A stretch of DNA of 64,000 nucleotides from Epiperipatus broadwayi (Eukaryota > Onychophora > Udeonychophora > Euonychophora > Peripatidae). The notes under the pieces were generated by a model. It ran no database searches. It saw only the letters and a program-made list of their open reading frames with translations, and was not told the DNA's origin. The position numbers and the translations under genes were made by a program. Each line of letters starts with the position of its first letter. Positions within the stretch are counted from its first letter, which is position 1. The stretch covers positions 4,804,023 to 4,868,022 of the forward strand of contig JAQFVV010000012.1 of NCBI GenBank assembly GCA_028023455.1, given 5' to 3'. Of the stretch, positions 45,875-57,806 are shown piece after piece.

Positions 45875-46830
45875 TCATCAATAGTATTCTGACAAAGGCA
45901 CAGGTTCAGAGAACCATCACATCATCAATTCATTCATTTTTCCATTCCATTTTCTTCCTTTCCCACCTCTTCAATTCTATGTAACTTTTCCCATCTCTTA
46001 TATCAGGGATGCCCAACCTGTAGCTCGCGAGTCACATGTGGCTCGCGCAACCGTTCAATGTGGCTCGCATTGCACTCTTCAAGAAAAATTGATAAAATAT
46101 TTTATGTTCCTTGACGCCACATACACACACTAAAAAATAAACATTTTTACAATACAAACGATAACGATATGCAGTGTCAGGTTTCACATTAAATAAAATA
46201 ATTAAAACATACTTTTCCTGTAATTGTAATTTATATGTATGTTACCAAATTTTTAATAAATAAATATAAATAAAATGTATTTACATTTTTTTTTCTTTTT
46301 AACATATTACACCAGTTTTTTTTTAGTTTGTGAATTATGTTTATAAATGTAATATGAAAAATAGAATATATAATTGTGGCTCCCCAAATTTTTTTAAATT
46401 CTCAACTGGCTCGCGTCAAGTTAAAAGTTGGGCATCCCTGTCTTATATCATCCAACAATGTCAACCTCTTTCACCAATTTCTTCTTACTTCCACTCACCA
46501 TTTCCACCAAAATGTCTTCCATTAAACTATAGTTTCTTCTTAACATATATCCAATCCAGTTTTTCTTTCTCTCTCTATCTCTGATTTCCTCTATCAATAT
46601 TTTTTCATTTATTTTTTTCAAAACTTCATCATTTGATATTTTATTCTTTCAACTGATTTTTTTCCATTCTTCTCCATGCCACATCTCAAAAGTGTTTAAT
46701 TGGTTCCTAATTTTATTCCTCATTGTCCATGTTTCATAACCATACATTATAATACTCCACACATAGCATTTAATTATTTTTTTTCTTAATTCTCTTTTCA
46801 AAGGTCCAAGTAGCGGTGGATATTTTTAAA
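45875..46830 (-). mobile_element. LINE 3' end, minus strand, with nested hAT MITE
   Basis: Outside the insert, the minus strand reads 'IIKCYVWSIIMYGYETWTMR', 'LNTFEMWHGEEWKKIS', 'KISNDEVLKKINEKILIEEI', then 'WIGYMLRRNYSLMEDILVEM' (46800-46460), and after the MITE 'RWEKLHRIEEVGKEENG'. This is the well-known C-terminal region of RTE/CR1-type LINE polyproteins. The 3' tail near 45885 is GATGATGATGAT-like. One stop is visible in the best frame. Confidence 0.82.
46004..46440. mobile_element. hAT MITE with perfect 8-base target duplication
   Basis: 437 bases, terminal inverted repeat CAGGGATGCCCAAC, flanked by TCTTATAT on both sides (45996-46003 and 46441-46448). Subterminal GCTCGCGAGTCACATGTGGC and GGCTCGCG motifs resemble the end of the hAT element at 62310. 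Non-coding; must have been moved by a hAT transposase in trans. Confidence 0.92.
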
Positions 46831-47999
46831 CCTTTTTGCATGTATTTATCATCTCAAATTGACATAGGTATTTCCGTTGAATTTTTCAAAGACAAATTAA
46901 TATTCATTCATCATATAAATTAAGAGAAACCCTCATACCTGATGTTAGTATTTTCTAATGTTGAATTACTTTTAGATGCATGCTGGAAATAGAACACAAA
47001 ATATTTATATTTATTAAAAATAAATAAAATAAATAATCTTATATAAATTATATAAAAAAAATAATATGCATTTTCCCATTAATTTAAATATTCATGCATA
47101 CACATCCTATTACTATAATTATAACTAAATAAATATTAAAATACACATTACTAAATTTAATCTATTATATTATTCAATTTCTTATTATATTTTAGCTGCT
47201 CATGTAAAAATATTTGAATGTTAAACAAAATATTAACTTTAAATAAATTAATTATAAAGGAGTTTTACCCATGACTAATTAAAACTTTGCTGTGTTTGAT
47301 TTTTTTAAAACTATAAATATGGCATCATTGTAATGATAAAAACTTTTACAAATAAGTGTTAAGGTATCTTATTTATAAATTAACTTTATATCATCCCCAT
47401 ATTTTTTTAATCATATATCTTTTCAAAGTATGTACCAAATATAACCATCATATCTTTATTTATCCAAAATGGAAGATGTATCACAATAGGGTAGATATTT
47501 TGAAAAGAAATAACATGTTATCTTCATTAGCCAGTAGTTTGCTAATTTCTGTTATCCCACTTATCCTCTTTTCATATTTGGACCTATATCATAAATTTTA
47601 ATTACATTTAATATTAATTACTGCATTATAAATTAGTAAATGAAGTCTTTAGTCATTTAAACTTAAAAAAAAAAAATAGAATAATTTAAAAACATATATA
47701 AAAATGGAAAACTTGAATGTATAAGCATATCTTGTTTTTGAACATCTCTACTTTTGACCTTTTGCTTTTAAATTAATTTAAACTTTACTTCTTTTTTCTT
47801 AATTTTTAGGGTTTTTTTTCTAGTTTTCATGAACTTTCTGCAACATTTCTTCTAAACATCATGTGCCCTTTATTTTAATTTCATATTGGCATAGAAGTTA
47901 TTCTGCAATATATGTTTTATTTTAATTGTTCACTTGAGTTTATTTAAATATTATTAGTAAGTGTAATAATGTTCAAAGCTAAATGGGTTTATAAGTAAT
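46831..47999. other. AT-rich region, no gene recognised
   Basis: Small open frames only, low complexity. Confidence 0.4.
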
Positions 48000-48660
48000 C
48001 ATTAAAATCAATCAATACTTAGACAATCCCAATATCAATAACAATAAACAATCTCAAACTGTATTGTCAATGCAACTTTTTAACAATAAAGGTGTAATCC
48101 CATATTTATTTATGGTCACATATTTATAGACACTAAAAATTGCAACTTGACTACAGATAGATTGAAATTATTGATACAAATAAATTTAAATAAACCTCTT
48201 TAAACTGGTAAATATAACTTGTTCTGAATGCAGACTAATAAATAGTCAATTATAACATTACAAACAGCAATTATAATTTTCAAATTGCACCCAAAATATT
48301 ACTTAAATAATGTTCAAGACTAAATGGGTTTATAAGTAAATATTAAAATCAATCAACACTTAGGCAATACCAATATCAATAACAATCCATGATCTCAAAC
48401 TATTGTCATGGTAACCTTCTTTTAACAATAAAGATGAAATCACACCTTTATTCATGTCCAATATCTTTATTTAAACTTCTTTGTATCAATAATTTTAATC
48501 TTTCTGGTCAAGTTGCAATCTTTGGTATCTATATAAATATATCGCACCATTAATAGAGATGGTAATCCACCTTCATTGTTAAAAGGAGGTTGCCTTGACA
48601 ACAATTGAAATTGTTGATTGTTATTGATATTGGGATTGTCTAAGTGTTGGCTGATTTTAT
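48000..48660. mobile_element. Three-armed foldback element E
   Basis: Arm 1 (about 48000-48200) and arm 2 (about 48310-48470) are direct copies; arm 3 (48487-48660) is inverted. Shared segments are CTAAATGGGTTTATAAGTAA, CAATACCAATATCAATAACA or its variant, and a TTGCAACTTGAC segment followed by TATTGATACAAA. No hammerhead core was found. Its layout resembles foldback D (two arms plus an extra one). Confidence 0.75.
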
Positions 48661-49124
48661 ACTATGCTTTCATTATTTTATTGTTAACTGATCATATTAC
48701 TTGATGTAATAACTTTAAAATAATAGTATTGTTGTTATGATTATTGCAAATTATCCTTTTTTTTCCTTGGAACTTTTTTTAAATTAATATTCTGCATGCA
48801 TAAGTAATAAATAAAATAAATCATGTTTTAAAACATTATTTGGTCTAGAATATTAAATTGTCTTATACAAAGTGGTTTTTCAAGAAAGAAAAACATAATA
48901 GTATATTATACTAGATTTCTTTGGCAATATAGCTAATTTTTACTATTATCTATGTGTATAATTTACATTTTAGACAGAATTATTTATTTATTTATTTACT
49001 AGCATAAGTAATTTAATTATTTATTTGATTAAGAATATATATTTGAGTTTATGAATAAGATCACCAGTTTGAATACCTGGATCATTGATGTCATTTATGA
49101 GAAATTTGTCTCATTTATCACTAT
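48661..49124. other. AT-rich spacer before the LTR retrotransposon
   Basis: Ends with the four-base target site CTAT (49121-49124). Nothing else recognised. Confidence 0.5.
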
Positions 49125-50799
49125 TGTGCCAAGGCCAATTTGGCACATGTATATAAAATAATTTTGTCTAAAAAAATTATTAAAATAAAAAAAAATCTTT
49201 CGTAAAAGAGTTTGAAATAAAAGATTAAAAGTGGGAAGGGGGTTTTCTTAAAGTCAAACTAAAAGTGTTAAAAGAAAGTAAAGTTTTTCTTAATTAGTAT
49301 TCGTAAAAATAAGTAATTTAAAATTTAAAAAAAATATAAATCTCTTTTCATTCAAGCTTATTATAATAAATTATATATGTGCGTGCGAGTGTAAATAAAT
49401 GTATGCATGTTAGAATAATATTAAAAAAAAAAATATATAAATGAAAGTTAAAAAAGAAATTATATTTGGAAAACACAGCGATGGCTATTAAGTTAAATAA
49501 AGATTTAAAAAAACCACACCAGCGGTGGGCTACTAATTAAAGATATAAAAACAATACGTTTATGAAAGCTACTACTAATTAAACAATCTTCAAAAACACG
49601 TCATAGGATTAATTACTAATGGAATTTCGACAACACCTATTGCACCTATTGCCGGAGGATATTAAAATGAAAACAATTCGGATACATAAATAGCCAGATT
49701 TTTTATTGGAGTTCAGTTTTTTTTCAGTCTAGTTTGCAGTGACAGTCTTGTTTCCGTTCAGATAACAGTGCAGTTTCTATTATGTATCCAGAAACAAAAA
49801 TGCATTGTTGAGCAGCTTTTGGAAATATACACTCATGCTTCAGCCTTTTTAGTCCAACAAGATCATCAAAACCTGCCTGTGAAATAATGTCTGCATAACA
49901 ACTCAGAAATCCTCCATCAAACGTTCAACTGTTTTCAAGAATAAAACCAATGGATTCGCATAAAATCTCTTCAAGAAATGTCCAAATCTAACCGGTTAGA
50001 TATAATCCATCAGAAGCAGCAGAAGCAGCCAACAACAAGCAATATCCACATTCCAAAAATCCTAGGTAAACATTTATTTATTATCATTTATACATAGTAG
50101 CCACCGCTGTAATTCGTCAATCCTACCGAGTAAAGTAATTTGAACTCTTAAGCATGCATAAAATGAACTATTGATGTGCGTGTGTGTGAATGTGAGATAA
50201 TTTAACGATGTCACATATTATTTATGCTTTTCACCAGATATATGTTATAATGTGTTACTTTAAAAATGTGCGTGTGTTAAATTAGATTTATAAAGATGTT
50301 TAAATTTAGTCAATTAATGTTGGGTAATAAATTATCTTTAAACTTAATTAATGTTAATTAAAATAAAATGTCTTCAAACTTAAACTTTATTTGTCGGTCA
50401 ATTCTTTTTACCAACCTTTTTATTAATTCTTTCCACCACTAATTTTGTATAATTTTGTTATTGAATTAAAATTAGACTGAGCTAGTTTTAGGGAATGTTT
50501 CGAGCACTGGATTATGAGCCTACTGCCCGAATACATTAGTCATTAGACTAGCTGGTGCCCCGGGGTTTACCCCGAAACAAATAAAGTATTTGGATAGTAG
50601 GGGTTTGAATCTAGCAGCCGAGATGGGCCATTGTTGATAGTTAAAGCTATCAATAAGATCTCCCATTTTGCTCGAACGTGCCGGTTTGTTCATGTAACAT
50701 TTATAAGATTATAAATGTATTAGGAAGGAGTTTGAAACTGGCCAAAACTTATATATATATATGTATAAGTAAGTGGTTTCAGCGGTTCGACCCGGTACA
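49125..50799 (+). repeat. 5' LTR
   Basis: 1,675 bases, starts TGTGCCAAGGCC, which forms a hairpin with GGCCAATTTGGCACA, and ends GACCCGGTACA. CATAAATAG at 49685-49693 is a TATA-like box; a CCTAG/GTAAAC splice-donor-like site is at 50062-50071, conserved in the 3' LTR and the solo LTR. Confidence 0.95.
49685..49693 (+). promoter_or_regulatory. TATA-like box of the 5' LTR
   Basis: CATAAATAG, equivalent to TATAAATAG in the solo LTR at 28202, followed by TTCAGT/TCAGTC initiator-like sequences. It would place U3 at about 590 bases. Confidence 0.5.
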
Positions 50800-50830
50800 T
50801 AAATGGCTTTCCCAACATTTGGGGCTGGAC
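50800..50830 (+). other. Candidate primer-binding-site region
   Basis: A TGG (50804) follows the LTR by four bases, and CCCAACATTTGGGGCTGG comes next, in the position expected for a tRNA primer site. The tRNA was not identified. Confidence 0.45.
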
Positions 50831-51224
50831 CTAAGAAACAATAGTAAATAAATACTTTGTTTCTTGTTTAAAAAAAAATTCTATACAAAAGCTAAATTAC
50901 GTATGTTAAAGCGTTTTAATTTTTTTTTTAAAAAAAAAAAAAAGAATTGACCGAAAACTTTGTTTTCTTTAAATGAAAAGAGATTTACGCTATTTACATT
51001 ATCTAAAATAAATCATTATGTTAAATCAGAGACAGTTGGATGTTTGGGCGGAGTTAAAGCATTAAGATCGGGTGGAGAAAAATGGACAAAGGAGGGGCGG
51101 AGTCAGTGTGTATTTCCAGTTTAGTAAGAAATAAATAAAATAGAAATTAGTAAACTTATGAGCGTGAATAAAATATAATATTAAAGAAAAATAATATAAA
51201 AAAGTAAAGTTTAAAAGTATAAAT

Positions 51225-52595
51225 ATGACAAGAAATAAACCTAGAATGGAGACTCAAGGTAAAAAAACAGACAATGTTCCCAGCGAGGAACAAAATAAAA
51301 CCGAAACTAGTGAAATAGAAAAGGTCCCCAGTGAAGAAAAAATGGAAACTCAAGTGAAAGAAGTAGAGAATGCTTCTAGTGAGGAACAAAAAAATAAAAA
51401 CGAAAAAGAGGTTGAGCAAAAAGAAGAAAATAGGGAAATCATAGCTTTATTAACTTGCATGTTTGAAAAACAAAAAGAAACAGCCAAAGAATATAAAAAA
51501 ATAGCTGAAGAGCTTAAAAACCAAAATAATGAAATGAAGAGTAAATTGGAAGGGCAAGCTGAAATGCTTGAAAAGTTAAAGGACCAGATCGAAATGGGCC
51601 AAAATAAAATAAAAGGAGAAATTAGGGAAGAAATAGAAGAGATTAAAACACAAGTAGAAAATCAAATAGAGACCGCTTACCAAGTAATTGAAAAAAATAA
51701 GATAGAAGATAGAAAAGTAATTGAAGAGATAAAAGTCGGAATGACGGATTTAGCTTGGAAAGTAAATCAAAAGAATAGTAAAAATAGTTCGCAAACGGAA
51801 ATAAAACAGTGTGACCACTTGAGTGCAAACATGCACATTATAAACAATCCGGCAATCGTGAACCAGTTTTTGAAAATACGGATATTTTCTGGCCATCAAG
51901 GTGAAGCTCCTATGGAGCATTTAAATAGTTTGGAGCGCTATTTCACTCTGAATCAATTAAGTGAGGAGGCTATGATCGCAATAGCTTGTAGCCATTTACA
52001 AGGGGGGTCTCAATCTTGGTGGGACTCTTTATATAAAAAACCCGTCACTTTTGCCGAATATAAAATTGCTGTTTTAGCTAGTTATTGGAATGAAGATTAT
52101 CAGGAAAATCTTCGTCACCAGATTTCGCAAGATAAATGGTGACCTGGTGAACCGTTTGTTTCTTTTTTTAGAAGGCAAGTGGCGAAATTACGCTCTTTAA
52201 CAGCAGACCCACTATCTGAACAACAAATTGTCAGGATAGTCCGCCATAGTTTTCCTCATAATGTCGAGCAAATGCTCATAGGAACTGAAAGGAAAACAGT
52301 GGAACAAATGGCGGAATTGTTGAGCGCTTTCGACAGAGCTAGACCAACTTTTGATACGAGAGATAGGGGATTCAAACCCCAACTTAGAGAGCCAGCTGTA
52401 AACGCCATAAGATATAGACATAGGTCGAATTCGGGGAGTCCCCGGAGGAGACGTTATTCTAATAGTCCTGAGAGAACAAAAATCTTTCGAAGAACCGACA
52501 GCGATCCTGACATCTCTCATACTAGATTTAAGGAAAGGCCCAGGGGTGATTCTCAATCCCCCAGCACGAGTGGCTATATGCAGAAAAAAATATAA
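51225..52595 (+). pseudogene. gag: gag gene with one in-frame stop
   Basis: Frame of 457 codons broken only by TGA at 52140-52142 (305 residues, stop, 150 residues). Residues 1-60 are hydrophilic. About 60-185 is a Lys/Glu-rich coiled coil ('EMLEKLKDQIEMGQNKIKGE'). About 205-385 is the capsid-like retrotransposon gag domain: 'IRIFSGHQGEAPMEHL', then 'ACSHLQGGSQSWWDSL' (L-x-G-x-A/S-x-x-WW signature), and after the stop 'EPFVSFFRRQVAKLRSLTAD'. The tail is Arg/Ser-rich (SGSPRRRRYSNSPERTK), likely nucleic-acid binding; no CCHC knuckle. Start chosen as the first ATG of the frame. Assembles the element's particle if functional; leaky reading of the stop is possible but unproven. Confidence 0.88.
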
Positions 52596-54110
52596 TAAAG
52601 AACCACCAGACAAAAATTAAAAATATGTAATCTGACGGATTCGCCGGCTTGACCTAGTTATTAATGACCATGGACTTGGAATAATGGAAAATGTTTAACA
52701 AAGTTTAATGAAACAAAAATAACCTATAGTTTTTTTTTTTAAAACAAAATGTAAAAATGAGTATCAAAGTTAGTTTGAATAATGAAAAATGATTAAAGTT
52801 AGTCTTAGTAAAATAAAATAACAATCTTAGAGTTTTTAAAATGTCAAAGCAACTTTAAAACAATTTATGTCAAAACCCTCGATTATGTCTTATCGATTAT
52901 ATTGATATCCCAGCTCATAAGTCTAGAACATAGCGGAGCATGATGCAAACAAAATAAATGTGTAAAATCAAAATAGACAAGCAAAATGAAAATGTTTTTT
53001 TTTTTTTTAAAAAAAAAAGGGAGAGTAAAAATAACGCTTTAAAAATAAAAATGAAATAAATAAGTGTATAATGAAAGTATTAATGAAAATAAAACATTAT
53101 CAAATAAAAAAAAATAAAAAAAGTGTATTAAATTAGGATTGAGGTGTGTGCGAGTATTTTAGCAAAGATATAAATTTCAGGCCTGACTTTTGTTGGATTA
53201 AGCCTTTTCTTGCGGTGACTTTGTTTCTACAGATGGGTAGTGCGAAGAATAAATAATACTGATGATGATGCGCCAGTAGAAAAGTCCTGGCATATCAAAA
53301 TTAATAAATCTGGAGGAAAAATTCCCAGTAACCAAATAAAATAAATATTTTAGTAAGTCGAATGTGCAGTAGAGATAGTCCTGCCATTCACAATCTTAAA
53401 GTCCCTTTACATGATCCGTTGTGCACAACAGTTGCCCATGCTGTAGTCACGACTTCCGCAAGAAATTAAAAGTTGGTTTAAATCAGCACAAAATCTATCT
53501 GTGTGTTGAATTGCCTTATACTTTGCTGCCTACTTCTCTTAACATTACATTTATTACCTAATGATGAAAATAAAAACTAAAAATGCACTCTAGAAAAATA
53601 AGAATTTGAAGTGGTCAATACTTAGGAAAAGTGATCAACACACATATTAATTAAGAAAAATGTTCGTAAATAAATAAGTAGGTCAAATAGTTAAAATAAA
53701 ATCGATAAAATCAAGTTAAATAAATAAGCGTAAATATATCTGTAGTAAATAATAATAAAAAGTGACTCGTGATAAACTAATAGATTTTTTTTTTTTTGGA
53801 ATACATGCACGGTAATAAAAGGAAGTAAATAAATGATTTAAAGTCAAGTCAAAAAAATATATATATATATATCAGTGTAATAATGAATCGTAGTAAAGTA
53901 AGTTGTTTTTGAATATACGCAAGTTAATAAAAGTTGAGTAAATAATGAATCGTAATAAAGTAAAATAGTTTTTCTGAATACACGCACATAGATAAAAAAG
54001 TTGAGTAAGGGTTGAAAATAATATTCGAGATTAGATTAATATAAATAAATATGAAAACTGATGTCCGTGGTAGTTTAGAATAATATTGTGAGATTAGATT
54101 AATACAAATG
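52596..54110 (+). other. Non-coding interior of the gag element, first part
   Basis: No pol motifs in any frame that I could read. 53240-53340 holds a short frame reading 'NTDDDAPVEKSWHIKINKSG' after a TTTCTACAG acceptor-like site (53224-53232), and 53360-53470 a GC-richer patch; neither is recognised. Several T/A homopolymers at 52730, 52998 and 53785. Confidence 0.55.
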
Positions 54111-54117
54111 TTAGAAT

Positions 54118-54840
54118 AATGTTCATATGAATTTAAAAATAATGTTGTAAGATTAATAATAAAAATATAAAGTCAATCTAAGGTGTATTAAGAGTGTGTA
54201 AGTATACATGTGTATATACGCGCACATACACTGGTAATATTCAGTAAATACGATACCTCATGATGCGTATCTTAAATGTATTTATCCAGATATCCTTTTA
54301 GGTTATTTTCTTGGCACTGCTGCACCTCATGTTGTGTGCAAAAAGGGATTTGTTTATTATAGATTCTCTGTAAGCAAGTCCAGTAATAACTCGATATCTA
54401 GAATATTAGTAGGTGTAGAATTATGCTGCACGTATACACATGTGTAGGAATTTATCTATAGCAAAAGGGAATGAGGGTAAGATATTGTTTATGTGAATTT
54501 AAAAATAAGGTTGTAAGATTAATAATAAGGAAAGAAAAGTCAATCTAAGGTGTATTAAGAGTGTATAAGTATACATGTGTATATGTGCGCACATACACTG
54601 GTAATATTCAGTAAATACGATACCTCATGATGCGTATCTTAAATGTATTTACCCAGATATCCTTTTAGGTTATTTTCTTGGCACTGCTGCACCTCATGAT
54701 GCATGCAAAAAGGGATTTATTTATTATAGATTCCCTGTAAGCAAGTCCAGTAATAACTCGATATCTAGAATATTAGTAGGTGTAGAATTATGCTGCACGT
54801 ATACACATGTGTAGGAATTTATCTAGAGCAAAAGGGAATG
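54118..54840 (+). repeat. Internal tandem duplication, about 366-base unit
   Basis: Two copies, about 54118-54484 and 54485-54840, with highly similar cores: GTCAATCTAAGGTGTATTAA, CTGGTAATATTCAGTAAATA, GATACCTCATGATGCGTATC, GGCACTGCTGCACCTCATG. The unit is at least 90% identical by eye. Sequence of the same type appears diverged at 35985-36080. Confidence 0.9.
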
Positions 54841-55148
54841 AGGGTAGTATAGAAATAAGTTTAGTTAAAGATATGTTTAAAGCTGCCGACTGGATAAATT
54901 TTAGTACCCGTAACGGACTTGTCAGGGATCATTCCTCTTTCCAAAGCGTAAGTCGAAAATGGACAGTTGAAAATTCCTGCCATTTCACAGTGACCCTTTC
55001 TTTTTCCAAGTCCGATCAAGAGAATCGGAAAATGAAGTTTCGATTTTATACACGTGTAAGTCGGTGTAAGTAAGCGAATCTGCTTCCGTGTCATTTCCAA
55101 AAGATCCCTGTGCCACAAAATTAGTTTGTCCCGGTGGTCGTTATCCAT
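54807..55148. other. Overlapping opposed short frames before the 3' LTR
   Basis: An 88-codon + frame (54807-55073) and a 95-codon minus frame (55148-54861) overlap in a segment richer in G+C than its surroundings. Neither product is recognised. It could be a relic of a pol or accessory gene, or an untranslated region under structural constraint. Confidence 0.35.
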
Positions 55149-55338
55149 GATTTAGATCATTGTGAGCAATGTATTTGGCATAGATAGAAGGAAAGGATAG
55201 TCAAAACAGATTGCCCTTTGTATGTTAAGTAAAAGATATTAAAAAGCTAACTTAGAAAAATAATAAATTAATAAATCTTTAGAGTCAAGAATTAAAATTG
55301 CAAGAGATAAAATGGTCAAAAATGACGCATTTTACTCT

Positions 55339-55354
55339 AAAACGGAGGGGGGTG
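55339..55354 (+). other. Polypurine tract
   Basis: AAAACGGAGGGGGGTG, four bases before the 3' LTR start, the usual position for plus-strand priming. Confidence 0.8.
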
Positions 55355-55357
55355 TAA

Positions 55358-57029
55358 TGTGCCAAGGCCAATTTGGCACATGTATATAAAATAATTTTGT
55401 CTAAAAAAATTATTAAAATAAAAAAAAAATCTTTCGTAAAAGAGTTTGAAATAAAAGATTAAAAGTGGGAAGGGGTTTTTCTTAAAGTCAAACTAAAAGT
55501 GTTATAAAAGAAAGTAAAGTTTTTCTAAATTAGTATTCGTAAAAATAAGTAATTTAAAATTTAAAAAAAATATAAATCTCTTTTCATTCAAGCTTATTAT
55601 AATAAATTATATATGTGCGTGCGAGTGTAAATAAATGTATGCATGTTAGAATAATATTAAAAATATATATATATATATATAAATGAAAGTTAAAAAAGAA
55701 ATTATATTTGGAAAACACAGCGATGGCTATTAAGTTAAATAAAGATTTAAAAAAACCACACCAGCGGTGGGCTACTAATTAAAGATATAAAAACAATACG
55801 TTTATGAAAGCTACTACTAATTAAACAATCTTCAAAAACACGTCATAGGATTAATTACTAATGGAATTTCGACAACACCTATTGCACCTATTGCTGGAGG
55901 ATATTAAAACGAAAACAATTCGCATACATAAATAGCCAGATTTTTATCGGAATTCAGTTTTTTTTTCAGTCTAGTTTGCAGTGACAGTCTTGTTTCGGTT
56001 CAGATAACAGTGCAGTTTCTATTATGTATCCAGAAACAAAAATGCATTGTTGAGCAGCTTTTGGAAATATACACTCGTGCTTCAGCCTTTTTAGTCCAAC
56101 AAGATCATCAAAACCTGCCTGTGAAATAATGTCTGCATAACAACTCAGAAATCCTCCATCAAACGTTCAACTGTCTTCAAGAATAAAACCAATGGATTCG
56201 CATAAAATCTCTTCAAGAAACATCCAAATCTAACCGGTTAGATATAATCCATCAGAAGCAGCCAACAACAAGCAATATCCACATTCCAAAAATCCTAGGT
56301 AAACATTTATTTATTATCATTTATACGTAGTAGCCACCGCTGTAATTCATCAATCCTACCGAGTAAAGTAATTTGAACTCTTAAGCATGCATAAAATGAA
56401 CTATTGATGTGCGTGTGTGTGAATGTGAGATAATTTAACGATGTCACATATTATTTATGCTTTTCACCAGATATATGTTATAATGTGTTACTTTAAAAAT
56501 GTGCGTGTGTTAAATTAGATTTATAAAGATGTTTAAATTTAGTCAATTAATGTTGGGTAATAAATTATCTTTAAACTTAATTAATGTTAATTAAAATAAA
56601 ATGTCTTCAAACTTAAACTTTATTTGTCGGTCAATTCTTTTTACCAACCTTTTTATTAATTCTTTCCACCACTAATTTTGTATAATTTTGTTATTGAATT
56701 AAAATTAGACTGAGCTAGTTTTAGGGAATGTTTCGAGCACTGGATTATGAGCCTACTGCCTGAATATGTTAGTCATTAGACTAGCTGGTGCCCTGGGGTT
56801 TACCCCAAAACAAATAAAGTATTTGGATAGTAGGGGTTTGAATCTAGCAGCCAAGATGGGCCATTGTTGATAGTTAAAGCTATCAATAAGATCTCCCATT
56901 TTGCTCAAAGTGCCGGTTTGTTCATGTAACATTTATAAGATTATAAATGTATTAGGAAGGAGTTTGAAACTGGCCAAAACTTATATATATATGTATAAGT
57001 AAATGGTTTCAGCAGTTTGACCCGGTACA
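55358..57029 (+). repeat. 3' LTR
   Basis: 1,672 bases, collinear with the 5' LTR. It lacks one GCAGCAGAA-type nine-base repeat unit present near 50028 and has a longer TA run at 55665-55682. Most base differences are CG against TG or CA. Confidence 0.95.
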
Positions 57030-57033
57030 CTAT

Positions 57034-57740
57034 ACTAATATTGTATAAGTTGATACATAACCTGCATGCATTGATACATCTTTTTCATTGGCTGTGTCAT
57101 GACATGTAGCCAATAGTTATGACCAAAGATCACCTCATCTAAATTTTAAATGATATAGGTATATCATCCAAACTCTATTCTGAGCAACATATACATTTAA
57201 TTACAGAATGCATTTATCTGTGTTGACACACACCTATATAACTACTGAAAACTCATTTTCTATAGTTTGTTACCATTTTAGAATATGCTATCGATAACAA
57301 TGATTGGAACAAACAGTTGCATAATTAGGGGACTAAAAACTGATTGCTTATCTTAAGGTTTTGACATCAGATAAATCATTGTTATCTGTTAAAACCTAGA
57401 AATTATAAGGATAGAATAAAATAAAGATAAAAAAAGAAACATTTATTATTAAAATCAATTTTAAGAAATGAAGTAAAAATAATTTTGTGGAAGTTTTCTG
57501 AAAAGATTATTAGATAAAAGCATTTAATATTATCTTTTTAGTCAATTAATAAATAATTTTAATGTTTTTTATCATTTCATTTTCAAGTTTAACATGCAAC
57601 GAAAGAGTTTATCTTGTTCTTTTAATTACCATTTGATTTTATTGAAAATATCATATAAAAATGGAGTAGCATATTCTATATGTTGACGTATTTGTGATTC
57701 ACAAATTGTTTATATAATCATTGCAAAAAATCATTTTCAA

Positions 57741-57806
<66 letters not shown>

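Larger units (their letters stand above)
49125..57029 (+). mobile_element. Complete gag-only LTR retrotransposon (non-autonomous, Gypsy-like)
   Basis: Two direct LTRs of about 1.67 kb (TG...CA ends) enclose 4.56 kb and are flanked by a perfect four-base duplication CTAT (49121-49124, 57030-57033). The interior holds a primer-site region just after the 5' LTR, one gag frame, about 2.7 kb with no pol, and a polypurine tract at 55339-55354 before the 3' LTR. No protease, reverse transcriptase, RNase H or integrase motifs were seen, so mobility would depend on an autonomous relative. LTR divergence of a few percent is concentrated at CpG sites. Confidence 0.93.

Noticed and set aside
52212-52613. 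133-codon minus-strand frame
   Set aside because: Mirror of the gag capsid region on the other strand, with no own homology.
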